Assembly: GCA_949128115.1 (NCBI GenBank)
Contig: OX421964.1
Span: 30,062,177-30,126,176, forward strand
Direction of reading: 5' to 3'
Source of the DNA: Anaspis maculata
Taxonomy: Eukaryota > Arthropoda > Insecta > Coleoptera > Scraptiidae
DNA length: 64,000 nt
The position numbers and the translations under genes were made by a program. Positions 23,878 to 35,317 of this stretch are shown here, piece after piece (the first letter of the stretch is position 1; each line of letters starts with the position of its first letter). The notes under the pieces are model-generated. The model had not been told where the DNA came from. It saw nothing but the letters and a program-made list of their open reading frames with translations, and did not search any database.

Positions 23878-26800
23878 GAGATACAGTACCCTTTTCTGAT
23901 GGGTGCTGCAGTACATAGCGGCGATCTTGGGCGTGTTAACTTCATTACATACCAATCACCCCCGTATAGCTTTGCGCGTCCAGGTTCGTCATAAAAATTA
24001 ATAAAATCCGCTTTAATTACACGCGGCGCCCTGGCCGTAAATCAGGTCGCAGGAAGTCTCCTCGCGCTAATGGAGCGGCGGGTTTTACTGCCGTCATTGT
24101 CGACGTCGTCTTCTCAAATGAAGTACAACCGTGAAAGTATCGTTGGTCTCATAGATGGGTTGCCATACCGTATGCGAAAAAACGCCTCTGCTTTTATAGC
24201 TTCCCGAGTTGACGCTTGAAAAAAAGTGGTGCGGTCTAATTTGAGACCGAAGCTTTCTGTGTTAGTGGTTTTCTTATAGAGATTTCCAAAAGCATACGTT
24301 TCACGCCATTTGGTAGCAGCACTTGCTCCACAATAGGCCTTTTCGGAATTTGTATCAACGTGACAAAAAAGCGGAATTAAATAAGAAAACGAGGCTAGAG
24401 AACAATCGCGTCAAGGACCGATATTGCCCAATAAACAGCGCCGTTTAACCGGGGGAAAAACCGGCAGCGTCGCCGTCGTCTGGAGCAATCCCTTAATGAA
24501 AAGACGACACGCTTTTGCTATCACCGAAATTGGAGAGCAAAGAACCCAGGTATAGCATATTCCATCTGCAGTTCCAACTGGATTAAAAATTTGAATAAGT
24601 ATAATTTTATTTAAACTGGAGTAAGATAGATGTCGGAGGCGGAAGCGTCGCTCAGTCCGTCTTTTTGGCGACGTTTCAGGTCCGGAATTGAATCGAATAG
24701 ATTTCAAATGTGGAACTGGAGATAAAACGGTTGTAAAATGGGCATCAGGAAAACCGCACGGCCGTCCATGTGCGGGCGTATCGCCCGAAGGAAATATCAA
24801 TATGTCGCGTCTTTTAACTCAAGAGTTCTCTGCACATGCATGCCGGAAACAATGGGCAGGAGGCAGGAGAGGACCTCCATTAAACGTAAATTTTATGCGT
24901 TCCTTCATATAAAAAATAGTTATAAATTCGGCTCCGTTTTCGTGTTATGGTTTTATAGTGAAAAAAGGGCGCATTTCCGAAGCGACGCACGTATGCCCGG
25001 CAGCCAGGCCGAACATTGCATGTGTCTCGGTGAGACCCAGACGCTCGGCGTCGTGGCGCCTCTAACGGTTATGACCCTCTCCGCTCTATTTCTTCTTCTT
25101 CTTCCTCCTCCTTTTCGTCCGCCAACATTGCACATCGGGTCCTCTCTGCGGGGACAAATGAGTTCGCGACTATCGAGGATGATGTGTGGCATATGACGGG
25201 GCCGGATCTCCGAACAAAATATACCAAACGCACTTGGAAAATATGATGATAAGTACCTATTGCTATTGGCAACATTTTTCAACAAGTGAATAGTGTTAAT
25301 GATACGTAGGTAGTGTCAAAAGCAGACTTGTATTAATGATCTATAGAAATAATTTAAATTCCGCAACTCACTGTAACTGTATAATGTGTCGCACGCTAGA
25401 AAGAAGCGGTGTCTCCACCATGTCGCGTGAAAGGGGTGACTCCTAATATAAAACGCTGCTAGAGTTGCTTAGAAGCGGGCAGCTCTGAAGCAGAATGATT
25501 GTTTTGTACTAGGCATTGTCAAGACAATGATTTTTTTTTTTGTAAAAACAACACCTTACAATTTATTTCAAGTTGTACTCAAATCGAGGTTCTAAAATGC
25601 TTTGGTCCATCTAACTTTGAAGCGAGCCACAGCCTTGACAATTACATAGCCATTAATTTATTACTTACTGACACCTAGTCAATGGATATTGGCTGAAAAA
25701 GCTCGAGGAACTTTAGAAATGCTTATAGAATCAGAGATGAGAGACTTTCAGTAGACGAAGACTGAGGCTCTTGTAGTTGACCTAACGCAACATTGTTTCG
25801 AAAGCATCATAGTGGATGCCGTATGCATCGGCTTCTGGGTCACTTTATTTTATAATGAAGGGAAACGGGCTTTTAGCACTGGGTCATTAGTTGCCTAGCC
25901 TCAGTACTACAACAGTAGTAAATAGTTGCCATAACATATTCAAGTAATGCACAGCGCTGCAAAGGATGCATGCAAGTGCAAAACGCTATTTAGTGAAAAT
26001 GTACGGTTACTTTTTGTGTCAACTTTTTTGAGACATAATGAAAGTGTTATTATTCAAGTAACTCATTCAAGTGTTTACTGGTAAATTAACAATCATGCAA
26101 ACAAGTGGCACAGCCTTGTTGAATTTTGTTGCCCCACTGACATTTTTTCACATTTTCTAGCGAAAAGTCGTGCATGCATGCTCTTGGTCAATCACATCCC
26201 TTCCATCTAACGTGAGGGTTCAAGTGTTACAAGACAGCTGGCCAAGGGCTCAATCTCCATGTTTTGGTATTCCCATTTGTTTTGTTTGCACGTTGGTACT
26301 TGGAGTAGGTACGGTCGTTGACGTTCGTAGCGTTTGCCGATGGGAGAGGGAGATGGCGCTGCTGGGCGAGCGGCAGCCGAGCCCGCGGGCAGAGAGAAGA
26401 GAATCAGCTGTAGTGAAGAACACGTGATTTTTCAGTGCAACGAGTGTACGTCGATTTCTCCTAATTTAAGGTCGGTCTTTCTTTGATTATTGTATCGTGA
26501 TTCTGGCTTCCACCCACTCACCAAATCATGCATTTCGATACCTATTTTGTCCGCAAAATTATTGTACAGAGCACAAAATTCTTTGTTCTCAACGGGCTTG
26601 CATAGCCCGCAGTTTTTCACCCTTGAAATCAAGATGCTTTGCACTGCTTTGAAATTTCTGTAATTTATCTACTCCTAAATGATCTTAATGTTGACGGCAA
26701 AGGCCGTAATCTGGTGGGTGTGCACTTTGTGCACTCATGACGTGGCCTCCGAACTGCGCTGTCGCGCGTATTTCGAGGTTTCATTTTTTGTTTCTTCTCC

Positions 26801-27229
26801 ACAAGTTACGTTCCAAACAGTAAGACGACCACAAGAAACTCTGCTACGCCAAAACCAGCCGCTAAGTAGAGAACAGTACTTTTTATGATTCATTCACATT
26901 TTCATTGCTCATTGTCGGGTTATACATGAAAGTGAAGGAAGGAAAGACTTACGCTTCTCCGTGTCCTGGGGGGGGTCCACCACTTGTACGAATCTGCCTT
27001 GTTGAGTCTACTAACCTTTTCTTTGTTGAGGGGAATTATGTAAAACGACGAAGAGAGGGCCACAAGTTGGCTCGAGTCGATTTACTGTTATTTACTGTAT
27101 GTGATTACTGTTTACTAACGATTGTTCTGTTTTGTATGTAAGTATGTATCTGTGGGGTTTGTGATAGGTAACTTCTGGGGAATTTCGGGCGAATGCGTTG
27201 AAGATACTTCTTCCTTCCAATTGCTTGCT

Positions 27230-27440
27230 AAAAGTATGACCAACTCCAACTTCTCTACTTATTTATCTCTCACCTGTCTATTGTTCATTAACCTACCCAT
27301 TTATCTTTGATTTGTTTCTTGTTTATTTACCTACACCATCGCTTATCATTTGTTTCTTGCTGATTTATCCACTTGTTTACTTATCATTTGTGTCTTGTTT
27401 ATTTATTTGCTTGTTTACTGATCGATTCTTCATTGTTTAC
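27230..27440. repeat. T-rich quasi-tandem tract
   Basis: Repeated variants of TTGTTTCTTGTTTATTTA and TTGTTTACTTATC at irregular spacing. Low-complexity rather than an exact satellite. Confidence 0.6.
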
Positions 27441-28170
27441 TTAGCTATCAAGTCGACTTCTTTTGTTTGTGAAGTGTAAAATTAATAGCTGAGCGTAAAG
27501 TTCTCTTTTGTTGTTAAGTAAATGACTTGTAAATGAAGCAAACATTTTAAAGAGGTTCAAGCACCGATTCACGCTGACTTGATCAATGCATTACTGGAGT
27601 GACTTCTCTGTCATTTCATCATGACTCATTCTCACTCGAATTTTGTTCAGATCATTTGGGAAGGGATTTTTCAGCAATCAACCAGGCTATACGCACGGGT
27701 TTCTTTGACGTGTTCTTCCCATGTGTGCCTGTCAGCGAATACGTCACTTTTCCTTTGCGATTAAATTGACATTTTGACATGTTTCATAATTTCTTGTTTT
27801 GTTCTGCTAATCTGATTTTGTGTTCATTTGATTGTTGTAAATTCCTGCATTGTCTAAATAATTTGTAATGATTTTTCTTGTCTCATTTGTTTGTGCTTTG
27901 TTGTTCTTCGTCCATGTTGTATCATTTTATCACTGTCAATTTCTTGTTGTGAGGTGTTTTGAGAAAAGAAACAAATTCATAGAAGACTTTGCAATTGATT
28001 TTCAATAAACATTCATTTTGCTTGTGATTCATTCGCGTTTCATTTAAGAATCAAACCTCATACCCAATGACACATTCTCATCTCGAGTAAGAACTCAAAC
28101 AAAGTAGGTAAAAAGTAAACGACGTGGGGAAGAGAAGGAACAACGATGATCACTGCCAACATCAAAAACC

Positions 28171-28244
28171 AGGATACACTACAGAAATGGTGCCGTGACC
28201 AGGATACACTACATAAATGGTGCCGTGACCAAGATACACTACAG
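28171..28244 (+). repeat. 30-bp tandem repeat containing a tRNA-His-type primer binding site
   Basis: Two full 30-bp units (28,171-28,200 and 28,201-28,230) and a half unit. Each full unit holds TGGTGCCGTGACC. The first twelve bases are the complement of the 3' end of eukaryotic tRNA-His (GUCACGGCACCA). With the following AGGAT the match is 16 of 18. A primer binding site of this kind normally follows a 5' LTR, so this is probably a retroelement LTR/leader junction duplicated by slippage. Confidence 0.6.
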
Positions 28245-29327
28245 TGTGACAAGCGTTCTCATTGGTCTGCAGCTGTGCAACGTGAGTGACGTGCTCTGGC
28301 ATTTCGCAGCCGCCTTCCCGTGTTTGCGCAATATTTTTCATGACGTATACGCGGCACGGCCCTGATGTTATGGCAACTGCGATATTCCCATAATTAATTG
28401 CCATGATTGCTATTTTAATTAATCATCCGTCACACTCACAGCCGCCCGGATATATTCAAAAGCACGCACATTGAAATACACGTCGTATCGCGTTATACAC
28501 ATCCAGCAGTAGCGCCCAGAGTGTAATTCAATGTATCGCCCCGGAATGTGAAGCAAGCAGGCAGAGCAGGAGGAGAGGATTTCCAGAGATGATGGAACAG
28601 CGCGCACAGCAAGCGAATATTATTGTTTGCTTTGAAAGCAATATCACGCTCACTCACTGGGTCCGGGTTTTGGGTAAAATCTCAATTTTGCAGCCCCGCA
28701 GAGCGGATGGGGCACAAAAAATACATTCCGTTCGTCCTCCTATATACATGGTATCTCTGAGAAGAGGCAATAATTAAAATTTATATTTCTTTTTTTGCAA
28801 TATGGCAATGCGCATCGAGTGACATCAAAAGAATCCATATCTAAGCACGGCGAAATCGCTGAATAATCCTCTAATGTTATTCGGATGACGCTTTGATGTT
28901 TGCTTTTCCTCTGGGGAGCTTTGCGCCTTGTTATTAGTTATATGGAAAATGAAGCTGTGTGGAATAATGCAAGCGGGGTACAGCTTTCCTCCTTCTCGCT
29001 CTGATGGCGCGATTTTAATCATCTTGTAACTTTCAAGTTGGAAATCCTACCAAGAAGGTGGGCATACTACATATAAACAAAGCGCAAACATTTCTCGATT
29101 TGAATAACTTTCAGACTTATTCCCAAACAAAGACAAGGAGCGCTCTATAATACGGGGTGTCGCATAAGTCACGCACCACTTTGGAAAGAATCTACATTTA
29201 TAAATGTATCCACGTGCAAAATGGTTGATTGTCTGGTGCTCAAGTCTACAGTTCACCGTATGAAACACTATAGCAGGATAAAGGATACAGTAGGGAAGCA
29301 TACGAAAATACGTGTATTCGCTGCTAT
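28245..29327. other. No gene recognised
   Basis: Mostly unique sequence. 28,378-28,430 is rich in TAATTA-type motifs. A lone ACGGGGTGTCGCATAAGTCA at about 29,152 resembles the end of CAGGGTG-type elements. Confidence 0.45.
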
Positions 29328-30044
29328 GCGGCAAGTTCCCTGGATTTTGAGCAAGGGGTCACCTCCGATGAGAACATCGTCTACATAGAAATCGTCCCTC
29401 ATGATTTTCGAGATTTCGGGATGTGGGCAGGAGTTTCCGAGTTCTAAAAGACTTCAAATAGCGAGAAAGTTGGCGGAAGCAGTGAGCTTAAGGTTAAGCC
29501 GCGCTCAGACTTCTATTGTACAATCAGTCCTCAGTAGTAACTCAAAGCGGGGCCACTCACACCCTTGAGCACTCGAGCAGACCTCGTGGCAAGTTTTCTG
29601 GATTTCGGGAAAGGAGTCACCTCCGATGAGAATATTGTCTACATAGAAATCGTCCCTCATGATTTTCGAGATTTTGAGGTGTGAGCAGGAGTTTCCGAGT
29701 TCGAAAAGACATCAAATAGCGGGAAAGCTGGCGGAAGCAGTAAGCTTAAGGTTAAGCCGCGCTCAAACTTCTATTGTACAATAAGTCCTCAGTAGTAATT
29801 CAAAGCGGGGCCACTTACACCTTAAGCACTCGAGCAGACCTTGTGACAAGTTTTATGGATTTCGGGCAAAGAGTCACCTCCGATGAGAACATCGTCTACA
29901 TAGAAATCGTCCCTAATGATTTTCGAGATTTTGAGGTGTGAGCAGGAGTTTCCGAGTTCGAAAAGATATCAAATAGCGAGAAAGCTGACGGAACCACTGA
30001 GCTCAAGATTAAGCTGTGTTCAAAATCTATTGTACAATCAGTCT

Positions 30045-30242
30045 TTAGTAGTAACTTAAACCAGGGCCACTTACCCCCTTGAGCACTTGAGCAGACCTTG
30101 TGGCAAGTTTTCCGGACAAGAAGTCACCGCGGGGCCACTTACACCTTCGAGCACTTAAGCAGACCTTGTGGCAAGTTCTCTGGATTTCGAGCAAGGAGTC
30201 ATCTCCGATGAGAACATCGTCTACATAGAAATCGTTCCTCAT
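30045..30242 (-). pseudogene. BEL/Pao RT fragment, best-preserved unit
   Basis: A 65-codon open frame beginning MRNDFYVDDVLIG, followed by an EIQRTCHKVC stretch, as in the region around and after RT motif C of BEL/Pao polyproteins. It ends out of frame in the duplicated 68-bp segment. It lacks the fingers, the motif A aspartate, RNase H and integrase, so it cannot be active. Confidence 0.75.
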
Positions 30243-30329
30243 GATTCTTGAGATTTCGGGGTGCGGACAGGGTTTCCGAGTTCAAAAAGACATCCATAGT
30301 GAAAAAACTGGCGAAAGCAGTAAGCTTAA

Positions 30330-31018
30330 AGGGGGACTGTGAGTGAAATTTTGTGTCAATTTTAAAATTTATATAGCTGCGGGATGGCTTTAGTTGATTT
30401 TTAGTCAAAATCGCATCGAAAAATTCCGAGCCGTTACGAAGTTATCGTAAATTTTGTGGGCTGATTATGACGTCATATTGTGCACCGGAAAGAACAGGTC
30501 GGCAGGCCAAGGCACCACGCCAACAATTACTAGACCTTTATAAAATGAAACAAGTTTACCAAACGGTAGACGCAGGTCATTTGACTTTAATTTCAAAGTA
30601 CGGTTAACCAAATTTCAGTAGACATTTTCAAAAACATAATTCAAGTGCGACTCTATCTGTCAATGAAATAAAGCGGCAACATAGCGAAATCGCGAAGTCG
30701 CCCTTTAATTATGTTTTTAAAAATGTCTACTGAAATTTGGTTCACCGTACTTTGAAATTAAAGTCAAATGACCTGCGTCTACCGTTTGGTAAACTTGTTT
30801 CATTTTATAAAGGTCTAGTAATTGTTGGCGTGGTGCCTTGGCCTGCCGACCTGTCCTTTCCGGTGCGCAGTATGACGTCATAATCAGCCCACAAAATTTA
30901 CGATAACTTCGTAACGGCTTGGAATTTTTCGATGCGATTTTGACTAAAAATCAACTTAAGCCATCCCGCAGTTATATAAATTTCAAAATTGACACAAAAT
31001 TTTACCCACAGTTCCCCT
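30330..31018. mobile_element. 689-bp foldback MITE (family 3) inserted in the RT array
   Basis: Nearly identical to 14,148-14,826, with arms of about 330 bp. Flanked by TTAA (30,326-30,329) and TGAA (31,019-31,022). The uninterrupted array units show the target site once (GCTTAAGGTTAAG at about 29,486), which confirms TTAA duplication on insertion. Confidence 0.9.
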
Positions 31019-31124
31019 TGAAGGTTAAGCCGCGCTCAAACTCCTATTGTACAATCACTCCTCAGTAGTAACTCAAACCGGGGTCTCGGGGCCACTTACA
31101 CCCTCGAGCACTCGAACAGACCTA

Positions 31125-33252
31125 CTCGATTAGTTTGCTCAGTGTCAGCCGAATGGAAAAACACATACGGATACGCAGTGTTTCCAGGTTTCCACTACCC
31201 AGCTCACCTATCCAAGTGCCGACATGACGCGGCGAGGCTTCACTCAAGAGACATTTCTCGGTAATCGGAGTGCAACCAGCCGCGCTCTCCCTCTGGGCAG
31301 GTTTATTTCAACGAATGACTAACTTCCATGCGGCAGTACTCTTTCAAGCTGGAACCTCCAGCTGCGCGACGCTGGGACACCCTGTATCGTATTCTTGGCC
31401 GGTTTTTCATTATTCATGAAGGAAGAACAGAACGAGCACGCCGGCATCGAATTTTGGACTGTCAACTCCCAAGACGCCCCTATCCGGCGACGACTTTTCC
31501 GGTCCATACGTGAAGTTGCAATAAATAAATTAAACTTCTATACTCATCGCCGCCGCCTGTGAGCTTCTCGCCGCGTGTTAACGCTCATAAGTAATTTTAT
31601 TTTAAGTAAGTATTTCGCCGGGTTAGTCTCGACGGACTTGCTTCTCGCCCGCCTTTTGCTCTCGGCGCGAACGAAATTCATTTCTATATTTAATTTGATA
31701 TCCGACGAGTTCCTGGACCGAGTTCCTCTTTCTTGTTTTCCACCACATACAGATAGCTCTGGATGAGCGCGTGATGCCGGCTCAGCGTCAGAGCAGAGAA
31801 GTAGCCATGGAAACGCCGACCAGCAGGAGAGTGTATACGTGTACAGCCTTCCTTGTTTTATAGTTTTACTTCGGATGGAATTTTTACATTTGTGCCGCAA
31901 AGTTTAAAATTGTTCGGATTAAGTTGCTTGAACCGACGGCGGGCGGCGAAAAAAAAAAGAATCTCGGTCGGCACGGGTGGCGTGGCAGCAGCGCGAAATT
32001 AAATCCGGAATCCGACTCGTTCGTTCGGCTACACAACTCCCGGAGTTGGACAACAAGGGTGGAGTTGAGACCTGGCGTGTAACTCGCCGTTGTATACATT
32101 CTCGCCTGGGAACTTTCATGGATGTTCAATTCCGTGTACGTAGGGTAGCTCTGCACCTATTAGTGTGTCTGGAGGATTTCACAGCGCCTTGCGATCAAAA
32201 AGGAACTTCAAGAGCAGGAACCTACTTATCTCAAACGTGAACCAAGTCAATGGTGTTATCACAAGGACTTCGTTATTAGTCGCGGGTTGAATGTGCCTCT
32301 GCCCTTCATGAGGGGTGATTTCGACCTACAACGGTCTCGCGATTTTTTCCAGACAAATATCGGCTTACTTTTCGAGTGTTTCCATATTTATTCGAAGCAT
32401 TAGGAGAACATAGCTTGAATTAAAATAAGAACTAGTTTGTGCTTTGATTGATATTACAAAAATGCCTTCTCTGCCGACTGATAGTTTATATGTATCTGGT
32501 TGACTTTATGTTTACGATTACACTCATGAGTCATGACACTATCATATTTCATCCTGGTTAAAACGTAACATGGAAATTGTACCCATCCATGTACCTATTG
32601 TGATAGTGACGTACGAGTATGCCATACGCTTAATAAATAATACATTTATTGTTCGAACAGAAATAGCTGAAAATATACTCCTCACGAATATTCCTATATG
32701 TAATAATGTTCTAGCCATAGAATAAATAGATATTTGTCGTTTCTGAATCATGCCTCCCTGTATAAAATGCGTGGTCTGGTCAAATCTGATGAAGTATTGA
32801 AAAGTATTTGGCTTTAGGTAACTAGTTCTGTTTGGTGGAAGGATCACTACTTTATGGACGCATTTGCGATACGCTCCGACTCGACACAATAAACCTGCAC
32901 AATTGGAGGTAGAGCCGTTTGAGTTGCTGAACTAGGGCCTTTTTGATTTGAATATATCGTCGATAACGGATATTGTCGGAACGGAATAGTCGAGGCTAAA
33001 ATTTTCAAGGACACGGAGCTACTCCATCTCTTTGCATATTAAGAAAACTTTATCCTGGTCATGGCACCAGCTGAGGTGAAAAAAAGTGAATCTGCACTGA
33101 GGCAAGCAGATTGCTTCTGTGACTAATGAAGACGAAACACTGCGTTAGCGGTCGATCAAGTGAAGCCAAGAGCGAGTGATAAGATGAATAAAAATAGAAA
33201 GACTTTTTTCAAATTAAGTTAGAGATTTGATTGAGACTCAGCACTATAGGTA
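31125..33252. other. No gene recognised
   Basis: GC-richer unique sequence at 31,200-32,200 with overlapping frames on both strands. 33,053-33,116 is an inverted copy of 14,071-14,133, the sequence adjoining the BEL RT fragment, and encodes MAPAEVKKSESALRQADC in one frame. Confidence 0.45.
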
Positions 33253-33886
33253 CCCCGGTAAGCACGGGTGCGTCAAATTAACGTTCAAAAATTGATAATC
33301 AAACGGTGCTTCAGAAACGTTCAACTAGCGTTAGTAATAACTGAAAAATCGTCTTTGATTGGAGAGTTAGCGTTTAATTTGAATTTTGATAAAAACGTAC
33401 TCAAGAAGTGGAGCGTTATTATTATTGTAAAATGACCATGATCCAAAAACAGTCTTTGGTTGGAGAATAAGAGAATAACCATTTTATTTCGATTTTAATT
33501 GAAACATTCTCAAGACGTGAAAAATGAAGGTAGAATCGATGTCAAAAACTGATTGCTAAATAAACGGAAATTAAGAAGCGTTTTATTAACGTTGAATGAA
33601 CGTTTCATTCTCAGTTTTGATGAGAACGTTCAAACGACGTACAAAGTGAAACGTTACATGGTTGTGAAGGAATGGTCGTTGAATAAACGCGTGCGCGTGC
33701 CCTAAAATGTGTCAGTTTACCCCTGAGCCACACCAAAAGAGGGCGCCCTGACTTCAAACTTACCGCTTTGGCCAAGGCCAGTCTAAGTGAATACAAAAGT
33801 ATAACCCGATCTTTCAAAACTCGGAGCAGTCGAATCAGTCGAAGCAAGATACCTGCTTGTTGTTCCTGGCCTGGCTAGATCACAAT

Positions 33887-34786
33887 AGTCCTTTTCGAGC
33901 GAGTAACCGTTCATGACCGGTTACACTTGGTTATAGAATTTGACGTTCGAGCGATGATTGGTTATAAGCGGTAAAGGAAGTGCCGCCATTCTGATATCAT
34001 CACCGGTCATACATTTCATAACCTGGTCATGAGGCTGGTTATTGTTATGGTGGGGGAACAAATTGTGGCGGCAACAGATTTGAATTTGAAACAAGCAGCG
34101 GTCCAGAATTTCCAAACGTGAAACGTACCTAGCCTAACCTCAAAAACTTGACAACTTGACTTGGCGACGAGAAGAATCGAAGACGATGGACTCATCTGCG
34201 ATGGACCCACAAGAACATCGGGTAATCCAGATGTCCGATGGTCGCCTGATGGTGGTTTAATCTTGAAAGTACTTGTCATACCTCCTATTTATATAGCAGA
34301 AATATGAATAGTTGATTTTCAATTCAATTTAATGTATAACTATTTATTGTTCCTTCGGTATTACTCATGAAAAAGAAAACAAACAGGATTTCATAGAAAT
34401 CGTATGTGTGATGTGATCACGATACACGTGTGATCCACAAAATTCGTAATCAGGGCCCCTGATTTGAGGCCCACTCGGGTGACTTCGGAAACGAGATGTT
34501 TATCGATTCAAGTGACTGGATTGGCTTGAATGACTGAATTTTTCACCTTCAAAGCTATCCTAGTTTACAAATGGTTCAAGTACACGGTACACGGTATGTA
34601 ACAGAGACAAGTACAAGTACGTAACTATTTGAAGCTATCACTCCCTCTTTTCCCGCCAAATGCTGATAAACAAAGTTATAACCGCAACGTTAATGTCAGA
34701 TGTCAAAAAAATGACAGTATCTGTCAATCTAATGTCAACCGCTAATAACCAACCGGTTACAAAAAGTTACTTGCTCGAAAAAGACT
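33887..34786 (+). mobile_element. 900-bp TIR element nested in the ACGTT-rich element
   Basis: Left end AGTCCTTTTCGAGCGAGTAA and right end complement AGTCTTTTTCGAGCAAGTAA, with ACCGGTTA motifs following on both sides. AAT stands on both flanks (33,884-33,886 and 34,787-34,789), a possible 3-bp target duplication. It carries a short start-to-stop frame in its middle. Confidence 0.75.
34186..34260 (+). pseudogene. Short 24-codon remnant frame inside the 900-bp element
   Basis: ATG to TAA, beginning MDSSAMDPQEHR and ending LMVV. Its central position and composition suggest the first exon or start of a deleted transposase gene. I do not recognise it, and a chance frame cannot be excluded. Confidence 0.2.
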
Positions 34787-35317
34787 AATGACTGGTTTGG
34801 TGGTTTTCACAATCACTCAATCCATCTTCCTGTTCTAGAGGTCAAACTTTTGGAGATCGGTTCATTTAACGCTTTGAAAACGCTGAAGATGACATCTAAA
34901 AGACGTCTGACAACACGTTATTAACAGAAACGTTCAACCTAACGATACTACAGAGCTCAATCAACGTTGCCTTAAACGTCAAATTCCGTGTTCGCTCCGG
35001 CGTTTTTCTAGAAGGTTCGATTTTCACGTTTTGATGACGTTAATTTGATGCCTCAGGAACGCTGGAGGTATAGCGTCTCATAAACGTTGATGAAGCGTTT
35101 TGAGCTCAATTGATTTGACTTTCAATGACGGTCTTAAATGTTGAAATTAGGCGTCTTTTACACGTTTGAAACTTGGTGGACAGAAACGTTCACCGGACAC
35201 ACGTTCAAACGTGTGACATCCAGCCGTTTATTTAGCGTTATTTTTCAAATGTTTCTGACGTTTGGTTTTCCATCTATTGTTTCAAACGTTCAGTTAACGA
35301 TGTTGTGCTCACTGGGG

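Larger units (their letters stand above)
23520..28170. other. No gene recognised; mostly unique sequence
   Basis: Contains CT-rich microsatellites at 23,850-23,877 and 25,085-25,115 and a T-rich quasi-repetitive tract at 27,230-27,440. The 152-codon frame at 24,738-25,196 (+) overlaps two minus frames in a GC-rich patch and shows no domain. An AATAAA signal at about 28,002 might belong to an LTR preceding the primer-binding repeats, but I could not define LTR ends. Confidence 0.45.
29328..31124 (-). repeat. Tandem array of a BEL/Pao reverse transcriptase fragment
   Basis: Four units start their common block at 29,361, 29,619, 29,876 and 30,201 (spacing 258, 257 and 325). The last interval contains an extra 67-68 bp internal duplication at about 30,114-30,180. 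On the minus strand each unit encodes part of a BEL/Pao RT: a CLFELGNSC-like stretch, then KIMRDDFYVDDVLIGGDS with the YVDD catalytic box, then EIQ-TCHEVC. All units carry stops or frameshifts; unit 2 reads YVDN. The fourth unit is split by a TTAA-flanked MITE and resumes at 31,023. The intervals are not all multiples of three, so the array is not a translated repeat protein. Confidence 0.85.
33253..35317. mobile_element. 2-kb element with ACGTT-rich subterminal regions
   Basis: Ends CCCCGGTAAGCAC (left) and the complement of CCCCAGTGAGCAC (right). Both flanking regions of about 450 bp (33,270-33,690 and 34,855-35,300) contain ACGTT or AACGTTCA motifs at high density, in both orientations. 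Dense subterminal motifs are typical transposase-binding arrays. No transposase frame. A 900-bp element is nested in the middle. Superfamily unknown; no clear target duplication. Confidence 0.55.

Noticed and set aside
24738..25196. 152-codon plus-strand frame in a GC-rich patch
   Set aside because: Open frames on both strands shadow each other, and the leucine/proline-rich end comes from a CT-rich microsatellite. No domain seen.
28171..28244. CRISPR-like repeat/spacer array
   Set aside because: Units are contiguous tandem copies without spacers, and the genome is eukaryotic.
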